Source: Sisyra terminalis (Eukaryota > Arthropoda > Insecta > Neuroptera > Sisyridae). From it: 64,000 bases of DNA. Where the stretch lies: NCBI GenBank assembly GCA_958496175.1, contig OY292277.1, positions 1,426,001 to 1,490,000 on the forward strand. The letters run 5' to 3'. A model generated the notes under the pieces. That model was not told the DNA's origin. It saw only the letters and a list, made by a program, of their open reading frames with translations, and ran no database searches. Positions within the stretch are counted from its first letter, which is position 1; each line of letters starts with the position of its first letter. Made by a program: the position numbers and the translations under genes. Below are positions 26,501 through 38,716 of this stretch, one piece after another.

Positions 26501-28150
26501 CTAGGCCTTATTTTGAAAAATCGGCCATTAAACTGGCCTTATTTCAAACGGAAAATGTAACATCAATTTACGGCTCTAAAACTTCCAGGTTTAAATTCCT
26601 GGCAAACTATCCCAATACATTAATGTTTCTTTTTTTGGGAACTTGGAGAAATATTCAAACATTAATATTCAATCAGACTATAGCAAAAGAAAACATGCCT
26701 TATATCCGGTTTTCCCAATTTAAATTGGCCTTGTTTTAGATTTGAAATGGAATTGTGGACGTCTTGTTACCCACAGGAAGAAAATTTCTTCAAATTGTAA
26801 TTCACTTAAACGTCCCTAATCTTAATTTCTTGAGAAAAGTAGGCCTTATTTTGAAAAATCGGCCATTAAACTGACCTTATTTCAAACGGAAAATGTCACA
26901 TCAATTTACGGCTCTAAAACTTCCAGGTTTAAATTCCTGGCAAACTATCCCAATACATTAATGTTTCTTTTTTTGAGAACTTGGAGAAATATTCAAACAT
27001 TAATATTCAATCAGACTATAGCAAAAGAAAACATGCCCTATATCCGGTTTTTCCCAATTTAAATTGGCATTGTTTTAGCTTTGAAATGGAATTGTGGACG
27101 TCCTCTTACCCACAGGAAGAAAATTTCTTCAAATTGTAATTCACTTAAACGTCCTAAATCTTAATTTCTTGAAAAAACTAGGCCTTATTTTGAAAAATCG
27201 GCCATTAAACTGGCCTTATTTCAGACGGAAAATGTCACATCAATTAACGGCTCTAAAACATCCTGGTTTAAATTCCCCGCAAACTATCCCGATAAATTAA
27301 TGTTTCTTTTTTTGAGAACGTGGAGAAAGATTCAAACATTAATATTCAATCAGACTATAGCAAAAGAAAACATCCCTTATATCCGGTTTTTCCCAATTTA
27401 AATTGGCCTTATTTTAGATTTGAAATGGAATTGTGGACGTCCTGTTCCCCACAGGAAGAAAATTTCTTCCGATTGTAATTCAATAAAACGCTCCTTATCT
27501 TAATTTCTTGAGAAAACTAGGCCTTATTTTGAAAAATCGGCCATTAAAGTGGCCTTATTTCAGACGGAAAATTTCATATCCATTTACGGCTCTAAAATTT
27601 CCCGGATTAAATTCCCGGCAAAGTATCCCGAAACATTAATGTTTCTTTTTTTGAGAACGAGGAGAAAGATTCAAACATTAATATTCAATCAGACTATAGC
27701 AAAAAAACCATCCCTTATATCCGGTTATTCCCAATTTAAATTGGCCTTGTTTTAGCTTTGAAATGGAATTGTGGACGTCTTGTTACCCACAGGAAGAAAA
27801 TTTCTTCAAATTGTAATTCACTTAAACGTCCCTAATCTTAATTTCATGAGAAAACTAGGCCTTATTTTGAAAAATCGGCCATTAAAACTGCCCTTATTTC
27901 AGAAGGAAAATGTCACATCAATTTACGGCTCTAAAACTTCCAGGTTTAAATTCCTGGCAAACTATCCCGATACATTAATGTTTCTTTTTTTGAGAACTTG
28001 GAGAATGATTCAAACATTAATATTCAATCAGACTTTAGCAAAAAAAAACATCCCTTATATCCGGTTTTTCCCAATTTAAATTGGCCTTGTTTTAACTTTG
28101 AAATGGAATTGTGGACGTCCTGTTACCCACAGGAAGAAAATTTCTTTCCA
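26500..28150 (+). repeat. Satellite block 2c (transition monomers)
   Basis: These monomers mix block-1-like GGCCATTAAACTGGCC units with units carrying AACATGCC and CAATACATT. Near 27560 a copy with AAATTTCATATCC introduces the subtype that dominates after 28 kb. The unit leading into the second insert carries GAGAATGATTC and GACTTTAGC. Confidence 0.8.
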
Positions 28151-28232
28151 TTGTTATTTATTAGATAGCCGTAAATCTACAAACATTGATATAACAAGGC
28201 CTAAATTCATTTTCTAAATTATTTCTTTTTTC

Positions 28233-28267
28233 AAACAATTCTAATTTGTTGGCAATTCGAATTGTTT
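28233..28267. other. Inverted repeat AAACAATTC/GAATTGTTT with CAATTCGAATTG
   Basis: AAACAATTC (28233-28241) and GAATTGTTT (28259-28267) form a 9 bp inverted repeat with a 17 bp spacer. The right arm overlaps the perfect 12 bp palindrome CAATTCGAATTG (28253-28264). All eight insert copies appear to keep both. Confidence 0.8.
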
Positions 28268-28330
28268 AGAATTTTGAATTAAGACAACGCCACAATGTGT
28301 TTCGAATTTAGTTGGAAGCTATGAGTACAT

Positions 28331-28349
28331 CCACCTGACTCACAGGTGG
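28331..28349. other. Hairpin CCACCTG/CAGGTGG
   Basis: CCACCTGACTCACAGGTGG is a 7 bp perfect stem around ACTCA. Seven of the eight insert copies have a perfect stem; copy 1 has CCATCTG. The arms contain CACCTG/CAGGTG, the E-box form recognised by many helix-loop-helix and zinc-finger proteins, but binding is not shown. Confidence 0.8.
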
Positions 28350-28373
28350 CACTAAAAACTTAAGGTGGTTAAG

Positions 28374-28388
28374 TGACATTACATGTCA
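28374..28388. other. Inverted repeat TGACAT/ATGTCA
   Basis: TGACATTACATGTCA has 6 bp perfect arms with a 3 bp spacer. This compact dyad is preserved in all insert copies I compared and has no counterpart in the ordinary monomer. Confidence 0.8.
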
Positions 28389-28427
28389 AGAGTTCACACG
28401 TTCAAGCATAGATGGAAAGACAGCAGA

Positions 28428-28440
28428 TGTCAATTTGACA
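28428..28440. other. Inverted repeat TGTCAA/TTGACA
   Basis: TGTCAATTTGACA has 6 bp perfect arms with a single-base spacer. It is found in all eight insert copies. Its TGTCA/TGACA core is the reverse arrangement of the neighbouring TGACAT/ATGTCA dyad, so the insert holds two divergent pairs of the same TGACA core. Confidence 0.8.
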
Positions 28441-28461
28441 TCTAACTTTTGAAAGTATTTC

Positions 28462-28491
28462 AAATTTTAATTATATATAATATTAAAATTT
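28462..28491. other. AT-only inverted repeat AAATTTTAAT/ATTAAAATTT
   Basis: A 10 bp perfect inverted repeat flanks TATATATAAT, making a 30 bp stretch with no G or C. It lies at the 3' end of the insert, about 20 bp before the monomer sequence resumes. It could be an easily unwound element or a cruciform. The TATATATAA core resembles a TATA element, but no transcript is evident. Confidence 0.8.
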
Positions 28492-28508
28492 AATTGTATT
28501 TCTTCACA

Positions 28509-30543
28509 TTGTAAATCACTAAAAAGCCATAAATCTACAAACGTTGAGAAAACAAGGCCTTATATTGAAAAATTACCCTTTTAAACGGCCTAATTTCTGA
28601 CGGAAAATGTCACATCAATTTACGGCTCTAAAACTTCCCGGTTTAAATTCCCGGCAAACTATCCCGATAAATTAATGTTTCTTTTTTTGAGAACGTGGAG
28701 AAAGATTCAAACATTAATATTCAATCAGACTATAGCAAAAGAAAACATCCCTTATATCCGGTTTTTCCCAATTTAAATTAGCCTTGTTTTAGTTTTGAAA
28801 TGGAATTGTGGACGTCCTGTTACCCACAGGAAGAAAATTTCTACCGACTGAAATTCAATAAAACGACCCTTAGCCTAATTTCTTGAGAAAACTAAGCCTT
28901 ATTTTGAAAAATCGGCCATTAAAGTGGCCTTATTTCAGACGGAAAATGTCACATCAATTTACGGCTCTAAAACTTCCAGGTTTTAATTCCTGGCAAACTA
29001 TCCCAAAACATTAATGTTTCTTATTTTGAGAACGTGGAGAAAGATTCAAACATTAATATTCAATCAGACTATAGCAAAAAAAAACCATCCCTTATATCCG
29101 GTTTTACCCAATTTAAATTGGCATTGTTTTAGCTTTGAATTGGAATTGTGGACGTCCTGTTACCCACAGGAAGAAAATTTCTTCCGATTGTAAATCAATA
29201 AAACGTCCCTTATCGTAATTTCTTGAGAAAACTAGGCCTTATTTTGAAAAATCGGCCATTAAAGTGGCCTTATATCATACGGAAAATGTCATAACCATTT
29301 ACGACTCTAAAACTTCCCGGATTAAATTCCTGGCAAAGTATCCCGATACATTAATGTTTCTTATTTTGAGAACGTGGAGAAAGATTCAAACATTAATATT
29401 CAATCAGACTATAGCAAAAAAAACCATCCCTTATATCCGGTTTTTCCCAATTTAAATTGGCATTGTTTTAGCTTTGAAATGGAATTGTGGACGTCCAGTT
29501 ACCCACAGGAAGAAAATTTCTTCGGATTGTAATTCAATAAAACGTCCCTTATCTTAATTTCTTGGGAAAACTAGGCCTTATTTTGAAAAATCGGCCATTA
29601 AACTGGCCTTATTTCAGACGGAAAATGTCTCATCTTTTTAAGGCTCTTAAACTTCCCGGTTTAAATTCCCGGCAAACTATCCCGATACATTAATGTTTCT
29701 TTTTTTGAGAGCTTGGAGAAAGATTCAAGCATTAATATTCAATTAAACTATAGTAAAAGAAACCATCCCTTATAACCGGTTTTTTCCAATTTAAATTGTC
29801 CTTGTTTTAGCTTTGAAATGGAATTGTGGACGTCCTGTTACCCACTGGAAGAAAATTTCTTCCGATTGTAAATCAATAAAACGTCCCTTATCTTAATTTC
29901 TTTAGAAAACTAGGCCTTATTTTGAAAAATCGGCCATTAAAGTGGCCTTATGTCAGACGGAAAATGTCATATCCATTTACGGCTCTAAAACTTCCCGGAT
30001 TAAATTCCTGGCAAAGTATCCCGATACATTAATGTTTCTTTTTTTGAGAACGTGGAGAAAGATTTAAACATTAATATTCAAACAGACTATAGCAAAAGAA
30101 AACATCCCTTATATCCGGTTTTTCCCAATTTAAATTGGCCTTGTTTTAGTTTTGAAATGGAATTGTGGACGTCCTGTTACCCACAGGAAGAAAATTTCTA
30201 TCGATTGTAATTCAATAAAACGACCCTTAGCCTAATTTCTTGAGAAAACCAAGCCTTATTTTGAAAAATCGGCCATTAAAGTGGCCTTATTTCAGACGGA
30301 AAATTTCATATCCATTTACGGCTCTAAAATTTCCAGGTTTAAATTCCTGGCAAACTATCCCGATACATTAATGTTTCTTTTTTTGAGAACTTGGAGAATG
30401 ATTCAAACATTAATATTCAATCAGACTTTAGCAAAAAAAAACATCCCTTATATCCGGTTTTTCCCAATTTAAATTGGCCTTGTTTTAACTTTGAAATGGA
30501 ATTGTGGACGTCCTGTTACCCACAGGAAGAAAATTTCTTTCCA
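28509..30543 (+). repeat. Satellite block 3 (6 monomers between inserts 2 and 3)
   Basis: Exactly six monomers. Marks are ACGACCCTTAGCC, CATAACCATTTACGAC, GAGAGCTTGGAG, AATTAAACTATAG and ATAACCGG. The unit directly after the insert has TTAAACGGCCTAATTTCTGACGG in place of the usual GGCCA dyad region. Confidence 0.85.
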
Positions 30544-30901
30544 TTGTTATTTATTAGATAGCCGTAAATCTACAAACATTGATATAACAAGGCCTAAATT
30601 CATTTTCTAAATTATTTCTTTTTTCAAACAATTCTAATTTGTTGGCAATTCGAATTGTTTAGAATTTTGAATTAAGACAACGCCACAATGTGTTTCGAAT
30701 TTAGTTGGAAGCTATGAGTACATCCACCTGACTCACAGGTGGCACTAAAAACTTAAGGTGGTTAAGTGACATTACATGTCAAGAGTTCACACGTTCAAGC
30801 ATAGATGGAAAGACAGCAGATGTCAATTTGACATCTAACTTTTGAAAGTATTTCAAATTTTAATTATATATAATATTAAAATTTAATTGTATTTCTTCAC
30901 A
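30544..30901 (+). repeat. 358 bp inserted segment, copy 3
   Basis: Appears identical to copy 2, including GCCGTAAATC and TTGACATCTAAC, as expected from the 2,393 bp tandem duplication that contains both. Same junctions: TTTCTTTCCA on the left and TTGTAAATCAC on the right. Confidence 0.92.
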
Positions 30902-33900
30902 TTGTAAATCACTAAAAAGCCATAAATCTACAAACGTTGAGAAAACAAGGCCTTATATTGAAAAATTACCCTTTTAAACGGCCTAATTTCTGACGGAAAA
31001 TGTCACATCAATTTACGGCTCTAAAACTTCCCGGTTTAAATTCCCGGCAAACTATCCCGATAAATTAATGTTTCTTTTTTTGAGAACGTGGAGAAAGATT
31101 CAAACATTAATATTCAATCAGACTATAGCAAAAGAAAACATCCCTTATATCCGGTTTTTCCCAATTTAAATTAGCCTTGTTTTAGTTTTGAAATGGAATT
31201 GTGGACGTCCTGTTACCCACAGGAAGAAAATTTCTACCGACTGAAATTCAATAAAACGACCCTTAGCCTAATTTCTTGAGAAAACTAAGCCTTATTTTGA
31301 AAAATCGGCCATTAAAGTGGCCTTATTTCAGACGGAAAATGTCACATCAATTTACGGCTCTAAAACTTCCAGGTTTTAATTCCTGGCAAACTATCCCAAA
31401 ACATTAATGTTTCTTATTTTGAGAACGTGGAGAAAGATTCAAACATTAATATTCAATCAGACTATAGCAAAAAAAAACCATCCCTTATATCCGGTTTTAC
31501 CCAATTTAAATTGGCATTGTTTTAGCTTTGAATTGGAATTGTGGACGTCCTGTTACCCACAGGAAGAAAATTTCTTCCGATTGTAAATCAATAAAACGTC
31601 CCTTATCGTAATTTCTTGAGAAAACTAGGCCTTATTTTGAAAAATCGGCCATTAAAGTGGCCTTATATCATACGGAAAATGTCATAACCATTTACGACTC
31701 TAAAACTTCCCGGATTAAATTCCTGGCAAAGTATCCCGATACATTAATGTTTCTTATTTTGAGAACGTGGAGAAAGATTCAAACATTAATATTCAATCAG
31801 ACTATAGCAAAAAAAACCATCCCTTATATCCGGTTTTTCCCAATTTAAATTGGCATTGTTTTAGCTTTGAAATGGAATTGTGGACGTCCAGTTACCCACA
31901 GGAAGAAAATTTCTTCGGATTGTAATTCAATAAAACGTCCCTTATCTTAATTTCTTGGGAAAACTAGGCCTTATTTTGAAAAATCGGCCATTAAACTGGC
32001 CTTATTTCAGACGGAAAATGTCTCATCTTTTTAAGGCTCTTAAACTTCCCGGTTTAAATTCCCGGCAAACTATCCCGATACATTAATGTTTCTTTTTTTG
32101 AGAGCTTGGAGAAAGATTCAAGCATTAATATTCAATTAAACTATAGTAAAAGAAACCATCCCTTATAACCGGTTTTTTCCAATTTAAATTGTCCTTGTTT
32201 TAGCTTTGAAATGGAATTGTGGACGTCCTGTTACCCACTGGAAGAAAATTTCTTCCGATTGTAAATCAATAAAACGTCCCTTATCTTAATTTCTTTAGAA
32301 AACTAGGCCTTATTTTGAAAAATCGGCCATTAAAGTGGCCTTATGTCAGACGGAAAATGTCATATCCATTTACGGCTCTAAAACTTCCCGGATTAAATTC
32401 CTGGCAAAGTATCCCGATACATTAATGTTTCTTTTTTTGAGAACGTGGAGAAAGATTTAAACATTAATATTCAAACAGACTATAGCAAAAGAAAACATCC
32501 CTTATATCCGGTTTTTCCCAATTTAAATTGGCCTTGTTTTAGTTTTGAAATGGAATTGTGGACGTCCTGTTACCCACAGGAAGAAAATTTCTATCGATTG
32601 TAATTCAATAAAACGACCCTTAGCCTAATTTCTTGAGAAAACCAAGCCTTATTTTGAAAAATCGGCCATTAAAGTGGCCTTATTTCAGACGGAAAATTTC
32701 ATATCCATTTACGGCTCTAAAATTTCCCGGATTAAATTCCCGGCAAAGTATCCCGATACATTAATGTTTCTTTTTTTGAGAACGTGGAGAAAGATTTAAG
32801 CATTTATATTCAATCAGACTATAGCAAAAGAAAACATCCCTTATATCCGGTTTTTCCCAATTTAAATTGGCCTTGTTTTAGCTTTGAAATGGAATTGTGG
32901 ACGTCCTGTTACCCACAGGAAGGAAATTTCTTCGGATTGTAATTCAATAAAACGACCCTTAGCCTAATTTCTTGAGAAAACTAAGCCTTATTTTGAAAAA
33001 TCGGCCATTAAAGTGGCCTTATTTCAGACGGAAAATGTCACATCTATTTAAGGCTCTAAAACTTCCCGGTTTAAATTCCCGGCAAAGTATCCCGATACAT
33101 TAATGTTTCTTTTTTTGAGAACGTGGAGAAAGATTTAAGCATTAATATTCAATCAGACTATAGCACAAGAAAACATCCCTTATATCCGGTTTTTCCCAAT
33201 TTAAATTGGCCTTGTTTTAGCTTTGAAATGGAATTGTGGACGTCCTGTTACCCACAGGAAGAAAATTTCTATCGATTGTAATTCAATAAAACGACCCTTA
33301 GCCTAATTTCTTGAGAAAACTAAGCCTTATTTTGAAAAATCGGCCATTAAAGTGGCCTTATTTCAGACGGAAAATTTCATATCCATTTACGGCTCTAAAA
33401 TTTCCCGGATTAAATTCCCGGCAAAGTATCCCGATACATTAATGTTTCTTTTTTTGAGAACGTGGAGAAAGATTTAAGCATTTATATTCAATCAGACTAT
33501 AGCAAAAGAAAACATCCCTTATATCCGGTTTTTCCCAATTTAAATTGGCCTTGTTTTAGCTTTGAAATGGAATTGTGGACGTCCTGTTACCCACAGGAAG
33601 GAAATTTCTTCGGATTGTAATTCAATAAAACGACCCTTAGCCTAATTTCTTGAGAAAACTAAGCCTTATTTTGAAAAATCGGCCATTAAAGTGGCCTTAT
33701 TTCAGACGGAAAATGTCACATCTATTTAAGGCTCTAAATTTTCCCGGTTTAAATTCCCAGCAGACTATCCCGATACATTAATGTTTCTTTTTTTGAGAAC
33801 TTGGAGAAAGATTCAAACATTAATATTCAATCAGACTATAGCAAAAAAAAACCATCCCTTATATCCGGTTTTTCCCAATTTAAATTGGCCTTGTTTAAAC

Positions 33901-36900
33901 TTTGAAATGGAATTGTGGACGTCCTGTTACCCACAGGAAGAAAATTTCTTCAAATTGTAATTCACTTAAAGGTCCCTAATCTTAATTTCTTGAGAAAACT
34001 AAGCCTTATTTTGAAAAATCTGTCATTAAACAGGCCTTATTTCAGACGGATAATGTCACATCTATTTAAGGCTCTAAAACTACCCGGTTTAAATTCCCGG
34101 CAAAGTATCCCGATACATTAATGTTTCTTTTTTTGAGAACGTGGAGAAAGATTTAAGCATTAATATTCAATCAGACTACAGCAAAAGAAAACATCCCTTG
34201 TATCCGGTTTTTCCCAATTTAAATTGGCCTTGTTTTAACTTTGAAATGGAATTGTGGACGTCCTCTTACCCACAGGAAGAAAATTTCTTCCGATTGTAAT
34301 TCAATAAAACGTCCCTTATCTTAATTTCTTGAGAAAACTAGGCCTTATTTTGAAAAATCTGTCATTAAACAGGCCTTATTTCAGACGGAAAATGTCACAT
34401 CTATTTAAGGCTCAAAAATTTCCCGGTTTAAATTCCCGGCAAACTATCCCGATAAATTAATGTTTCTTTTTTTGAGAACGTGGAGAAAGATTCAAGCATT
34501 AATATTCAATTAAACTATAGCAAAAGAAACCATCCCTTATAACCGGTTTTTTCCAATTTAAATTGTCCTAGTTTTAGCTTTGAAATGGAATTGTGGACGT
34601 CCTGTTACCCACAGGATGAAAATTTCTTCCGATTGTAAATCAATAAAACGTCCCTTATCTTAATTTCTTTAGAAAACTAGGCCTTATTTTGAAAAATCGG
34701 CCATTAAAGTGGCCTTATGTCAGACGGAAAATGTCATATCCATTTACGGCTCTAAAACTTCCCGGATTAAATTCCTGGCAAAGTATCCCGATACATTAAT
34801 GTTTCTTTTTTTGAGAACGTGGAGAAAGATTTAAACATTAATATTCAAACAGACTATAGCAAAAGAAAACATCCCTTATATCCGGTTTTTCCCAATTTAA
34901 ATTGGCCTTGTTTTAGCTTTGAAATGGAATTGTGGACGTCCTGTTACCCACAGGAAGGAAATTTCTTCGGATTGTAATTCAATAAAACGCCCCTATCGTA
35001 ATTTCTTGGGAAAACTAGGCCTTATTTTGAAAAATCGGCCATTAAACTGGCCTTATTTCAGACGGAAAATGGCTCATCAATTTACGGCTCTTAAACTTCC
35101 CGGTTTAAATTCCCGGCACTATCCCGATACATTAATGTTTCTTTTTTTGAGAGCTTGAAGAAAGATTCAAGCATTAATATTCAATTAAACTATAGTAAAA
35201 GAAACCATCCCTTATAACCGGTTTTTTCCAATTTAAATTGTCCTAGTTTTAGCTTTGAAATGGAATTGTGGACGTCCTGTTACCCACAGGAAGAAAATTT
35301 CTTCCGATTGTAATTCAATAAAACGTCCCCAATCATAATTTTCTGGAAAAACTAGGCCTTATTTTGAAAAATCAGTCATTAAACAGGCCTTATTTCAGAC
35401 GGAAAATGTCTCATCTATTTAAGGCTCTAAAACATCCTGGTTTAAATTCCCGGCAAACTATCCCGATACATTAATGTTTCTTTTTTTGAGAGCTTGAAGA
35501 AAGATTCAAGCATTAATATTCAATTAAACTATAGTAAAAGAAACCATCCCTTATAACCGGTTTTTCCCAATTTAAATTGGCCTTGTTTTAGCTTTGAAAT
35601 GGAATTGTGGACGTCCTGTTACCCACAGGAAGAAAATTTCTTCCGATTGTAATTTAATAAAACGTCCCCAATCATAATTTTCTGGAAAAACTAGGCCTTA
35701 TTTTGAAAAATCAGTCATTAAACAGGCCTTATTTCAGACGGAAAATGTCTCATCTATTTAAGGCTCTTAAACTTCCCGGTTTAAATTCCCGGCAAACTAT
35801 CCCGATACATTAATGTTTCTTTTTTTGAGAGCTTGAAGAAAGATTCAAGCATTAATATTCAATTAAACTATAGTAAAAGAAACCATCCCTTATAACCGGT
35901 TTTTCCCAATTTAAATTGGCCTTGTTTTAGCTTTGAAATGGAATTGTGGACGTCCTGTTACCCACAGGAAGGAAATTTCTTCGGATTGTAATTCAATAAA
36001 ACGTCCCTTATCGTAATTTCTTGAGAAAACTAGGCCTTATTTTGAAAAATCGGCCATTAAAGTGGCCTTATGTCAGACGGAAAATGTCATATCCATTTAC
36101 GGCTCTAAAACTTCCCGGATTAAATTCCTGGCAAAGTATCCCGATACATTAATGTTTCTTTTTTTGAGAACGTGGAGAAAGATTTAAACATTAATATTCA
36201 AACAGACTATAGCAAAAGAAAACATCCCTTATATCCGGTTTTTCCCAATTTAAATTGGCCTTGTTTTAGCTTTGAAATGGAATTGTGGACGTCCTGTTAC
36301 CCACAGGAAGGAAATTTCTTCGGATTGTAATTCAATAAAACGTCCCTTATCGTAATTTCTTGAGAAAACTAGGCCTTATTTTGAAAAATCGGCCATTAAA
36401 GTGGCCTTATGTCAGACGGAAAATGTCATATCCATTTACGGCTCTAAAACTTCCCGGATTAAATTCCTGGCAAACTATCCCGATACATTAATGTTTCTTT
36501 TTTTGAGAACTTGGAGAAAGATTCAAACATTAATATTCAATCAGACTATAGCAAAAAAAAACCATCCCTTATATCCGGTTTTTCCCAATTTAAATTGGCC
36601 TTGTTTTAGCTTTGAAATGGAATTGTGGACGTCCTGTTACCCACAGGAAGAAAATTTCTTCCAATTGTAATTCAATAAAACGTCCCTAATCTTAATTTAC
36701 TGGAAAAACTAGGCCTTATTTTGAAAAATCTGTCATTAAACAGGCCTTATTTCAGACGGAAAATGTCTCATCTATTTAAGGCTCTTAAACTTCCCGGTTT
36801 AAATTCCCGGCAAACTATCCCGATACATTAATGTTTCTTTTTTTGAGAGCTTGGAGAAAGATTCAAGCATTAATATTAAATTAAACTATAGTTAAAGAAA

Positions 36901-38358
36901 CCATCCCTTATAACCGGTTTTTTCTAATTTAAATTGTCCTTGTAAAACTTTGAAATGGAATTGTGGACGTCCTGTTACCCACAGGAAGAAAATTTCTTCG
37001 GATTGTATTTCAATAAAACGTCCCTTATCGTAATTTCTTGAGAAAACTAGGCCTTATTTTGAAAAATCGGCCATTAAAGTGGCCTTATGTCAGACGGAAA
37101 ATGTCATATCCATTTACGGCTCTAAAACTTCCCGGATTAAATTCCTGGCAAACTATCCCGATACATTAATGTTTCTTTTTTTGAGAACTTGGAGAAAGAT
37201 TCAAACATTAATATTCAAACAGACTATAGCAAAAGAAAACATCCCTTATATCCGGTTTTTCCCAATTTAAATTGGCCTTGTTTTAGCTTTGAAATGGAAT
37301 TGTGGACGTCCTGTTACCCACAGGAAGGAAATTTCTTCGGATTGTATTTCAATAAAACGTCCCTTATCGTAATTTCTTGAGAAAACTAGGCCTTATTTTG
37401 AAAAATCGGCCATTAAACTGGCCTTATTTCAGACGGAAAATGGCTCATCAATTTACGGCTCTAAAACTTCCCGATTTAAATTCCCGGCAAACTATCCCGA
37501 TACAATAATGTTTCTTTTTTTGAGAGCTTGGAGAAAGAATCAAGCATTAATATTAAATTAAACTATAGTAAAAGAAACCATCCCTTATAACCGGTTTTTT
37601 CTAATTTAAATTGTCCTTGTTTTAGCTTTGAAATGGAATTGTGGACGTCCTGTTACCCACAGGAAGAAAATTTCTTCCGATTGTAAATCAATAAAACGTC
37701 CCTTATCTTAATTTCTTTAGAAAACTAGGCCTTATTTTGAAAAATCGGCCATTAAAGTGGCCTTATGTCAGACGGAAAATGTCATATCCATTAACGGCTC
37801 TAAAACTTCCCGGATTAAATTCCTGGCGAAGTATCCCGATACATTAATGTTTCTTTTTTTGAGAACGTGGAGAAAGATTTAAACATTAATATTCAAACAG
37901 ACTATAGCAAAAGAAAACATCCCTTATATCCGGTTTTTCCCAATTTAAATTGGCCTTGTTTTAGCTTTGAAATGGAATTGTGGACGTCCTGTTACCCACA
38001 GGAAGAAAATTTCTATCGATTGTAATTCAATAAAACGACCCTTAGCCTAATTTCTTGAGAAAACTTAGCCTTATTTTGAAAAATCGGCCATTAAAGTGGC
38101 CTTACTTCAGACGGAAAATGTCACATCAATTTACGGCTCTAAAACATCCAGGTTTAAATTACTGGCAAACTATCCCGATACATTAATGTTTCTTATTTTG
38201 AGAACTTGGAGAATGATTCAAACATTAATATTCAATCAGACTTTAGCAAAAAAAACCATCCCTTATATCCGGTTTTTCCCAATTTAAATTGGCCTTGTTT
38301 TAACTTTGAAATGGAATTGTGGACGTCCTGTTACCCACAGGAAGAAAATTTCTTTCCA
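30902..38358 (+). repeat. Satellite block 4 (22 monomers)
   Basis: After the six units duplicated from block 3, this block carries GGAAGGAAATTTCTTCGG, TATCGATTG, GAGAGCTTGAAG and CATATCCATTTACGG types. A copy near 35115 has lost two bases in the CCGGCAAACTATCCC region. Three consecutive units share GAGAGCTTGAAG (35149, 35489 and 35828), a local single-monomer amplification. Confidence 0.85.
32725..33760 (+). repeat. Dimer duplication, 678 bp offset
   Basis: AAATTTCATATCC, AAGCATTTATATTC, and GGAAGGAAATTTCTTCGG followed by ACGACCCTTAGCC recur in the same order at about 32690-33040 and 33370-33720, a two-monomer offset. Confidence 0.7.
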
Positions 38359-38716
38359 TTGTTATTTATTAGATAGCCTTAAATCTACAAACATTGATAT
38401 AACAAGGCCTAAATTCATTTTCTAAATTATTTCTTTTTTCAAACAATTCTAATTTGTTGGCAATTCGAATTGTTTAGAATTTTGAATTAAGACAACGCCA
38501 CAATGTGTTTCGAATTTAGTTGGAAGCTATGAGTACATCCACCTGACTCACAGGTGGAACTAAAAACTTAAGGTGGTTAAGTGACATTACATGTCAAGAG
38601 TTCACACGTTCTAGCATAGATGGAAAGACAGCAGATGTCAATTTGACAACTAACTTTTGAAAGTATTTCAAATTTTAATTATATATAATATTAAAATTTA
38701 ATTGTATTTCTTCACA
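38359..38716 (+). repeat. 358 bp inserted segment, copy 4
   Basis: Same junctions as copy 2. Private variant: CAGGTGGAACTAAAA in place of CAGGTGGCACTAAAA. It has GTTCTAGCATAG and TTGACAACTAAC like copies 5-8. All six inverted repeats appear intact. Confidence 0.92.

Larger units (their letters stand above)
28151..28508 (+). repeat. 358 bp inserted segment, copy 2
   Basis: Same position and length as copy 1: it follows TTTCTTTCCA and ends at TTGTAAATCAC. It shares GCCGTAAATC, GTTCAAGCATAG and TTGACATCTAAC with copy 3 and no other copy, so copies 2 and 3 are a recent duplicate pair. Six inverted repeats lie inside it and are listed separately at these coordinates. Both edges resemble the region of the ordinary monomer that runs from AAATTGTAATTCAC to AAGGCCTTATTTTG. 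I found no open frame, terminal inverted repeats or recognisable transposon ends. Confidence 0.92.
27938..32727 (+). repeat. Tandem duplication, 2,393 bp, carrying inserts 2 and 3
   Basis: About 27938-30330 is repeated at 30331-32723. The unit length is exactly five 339 bp monomers plus one 698 bp insert-bearing unit. In the stretches I compared side by side I saw no differences, so the duplication looks recent. The left edge is marked by ACTTCCAGG versus ATTTCCAGG (27937/30330). The right edge is marked by TTCCAGG versus TTCCCGG (about 30335/32728). Confidence 0.85.

Noticed and set aside
27771..28079. A 102-codon open frame
   Set aside because: It is a frame join produced by an extra base near 27887 (ATTAAAACTGCCC) in a normal satellite unit.
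28300..28320. TTTCGAATTTAGTTGGAA as a CENP-B box
   Set aside because: It has TTCG, but the required central A and the CGGG are absent. No other site in the monomer, on either strand, fits by eye.
28300..28430. The insert as a tRNA-derived SINE (TTAGTTGGAAGC and GAGTTCACACG as A/B boxes)
   Set aside because: Both motifs match the polymerase III box consensus poorly, no tRNA fold is evident, and there is no A-rich or simple-repeat tail.
28151..28508. The insert as a miniature inverted-repeat transposon or Helitron
   Set aside because: Its ends are not inverted repeats of each other, there is no short target-site duplication and no CTRR-like terminus. All eight copies are at one position in the satellite, and the edges resemble satellite sequence.
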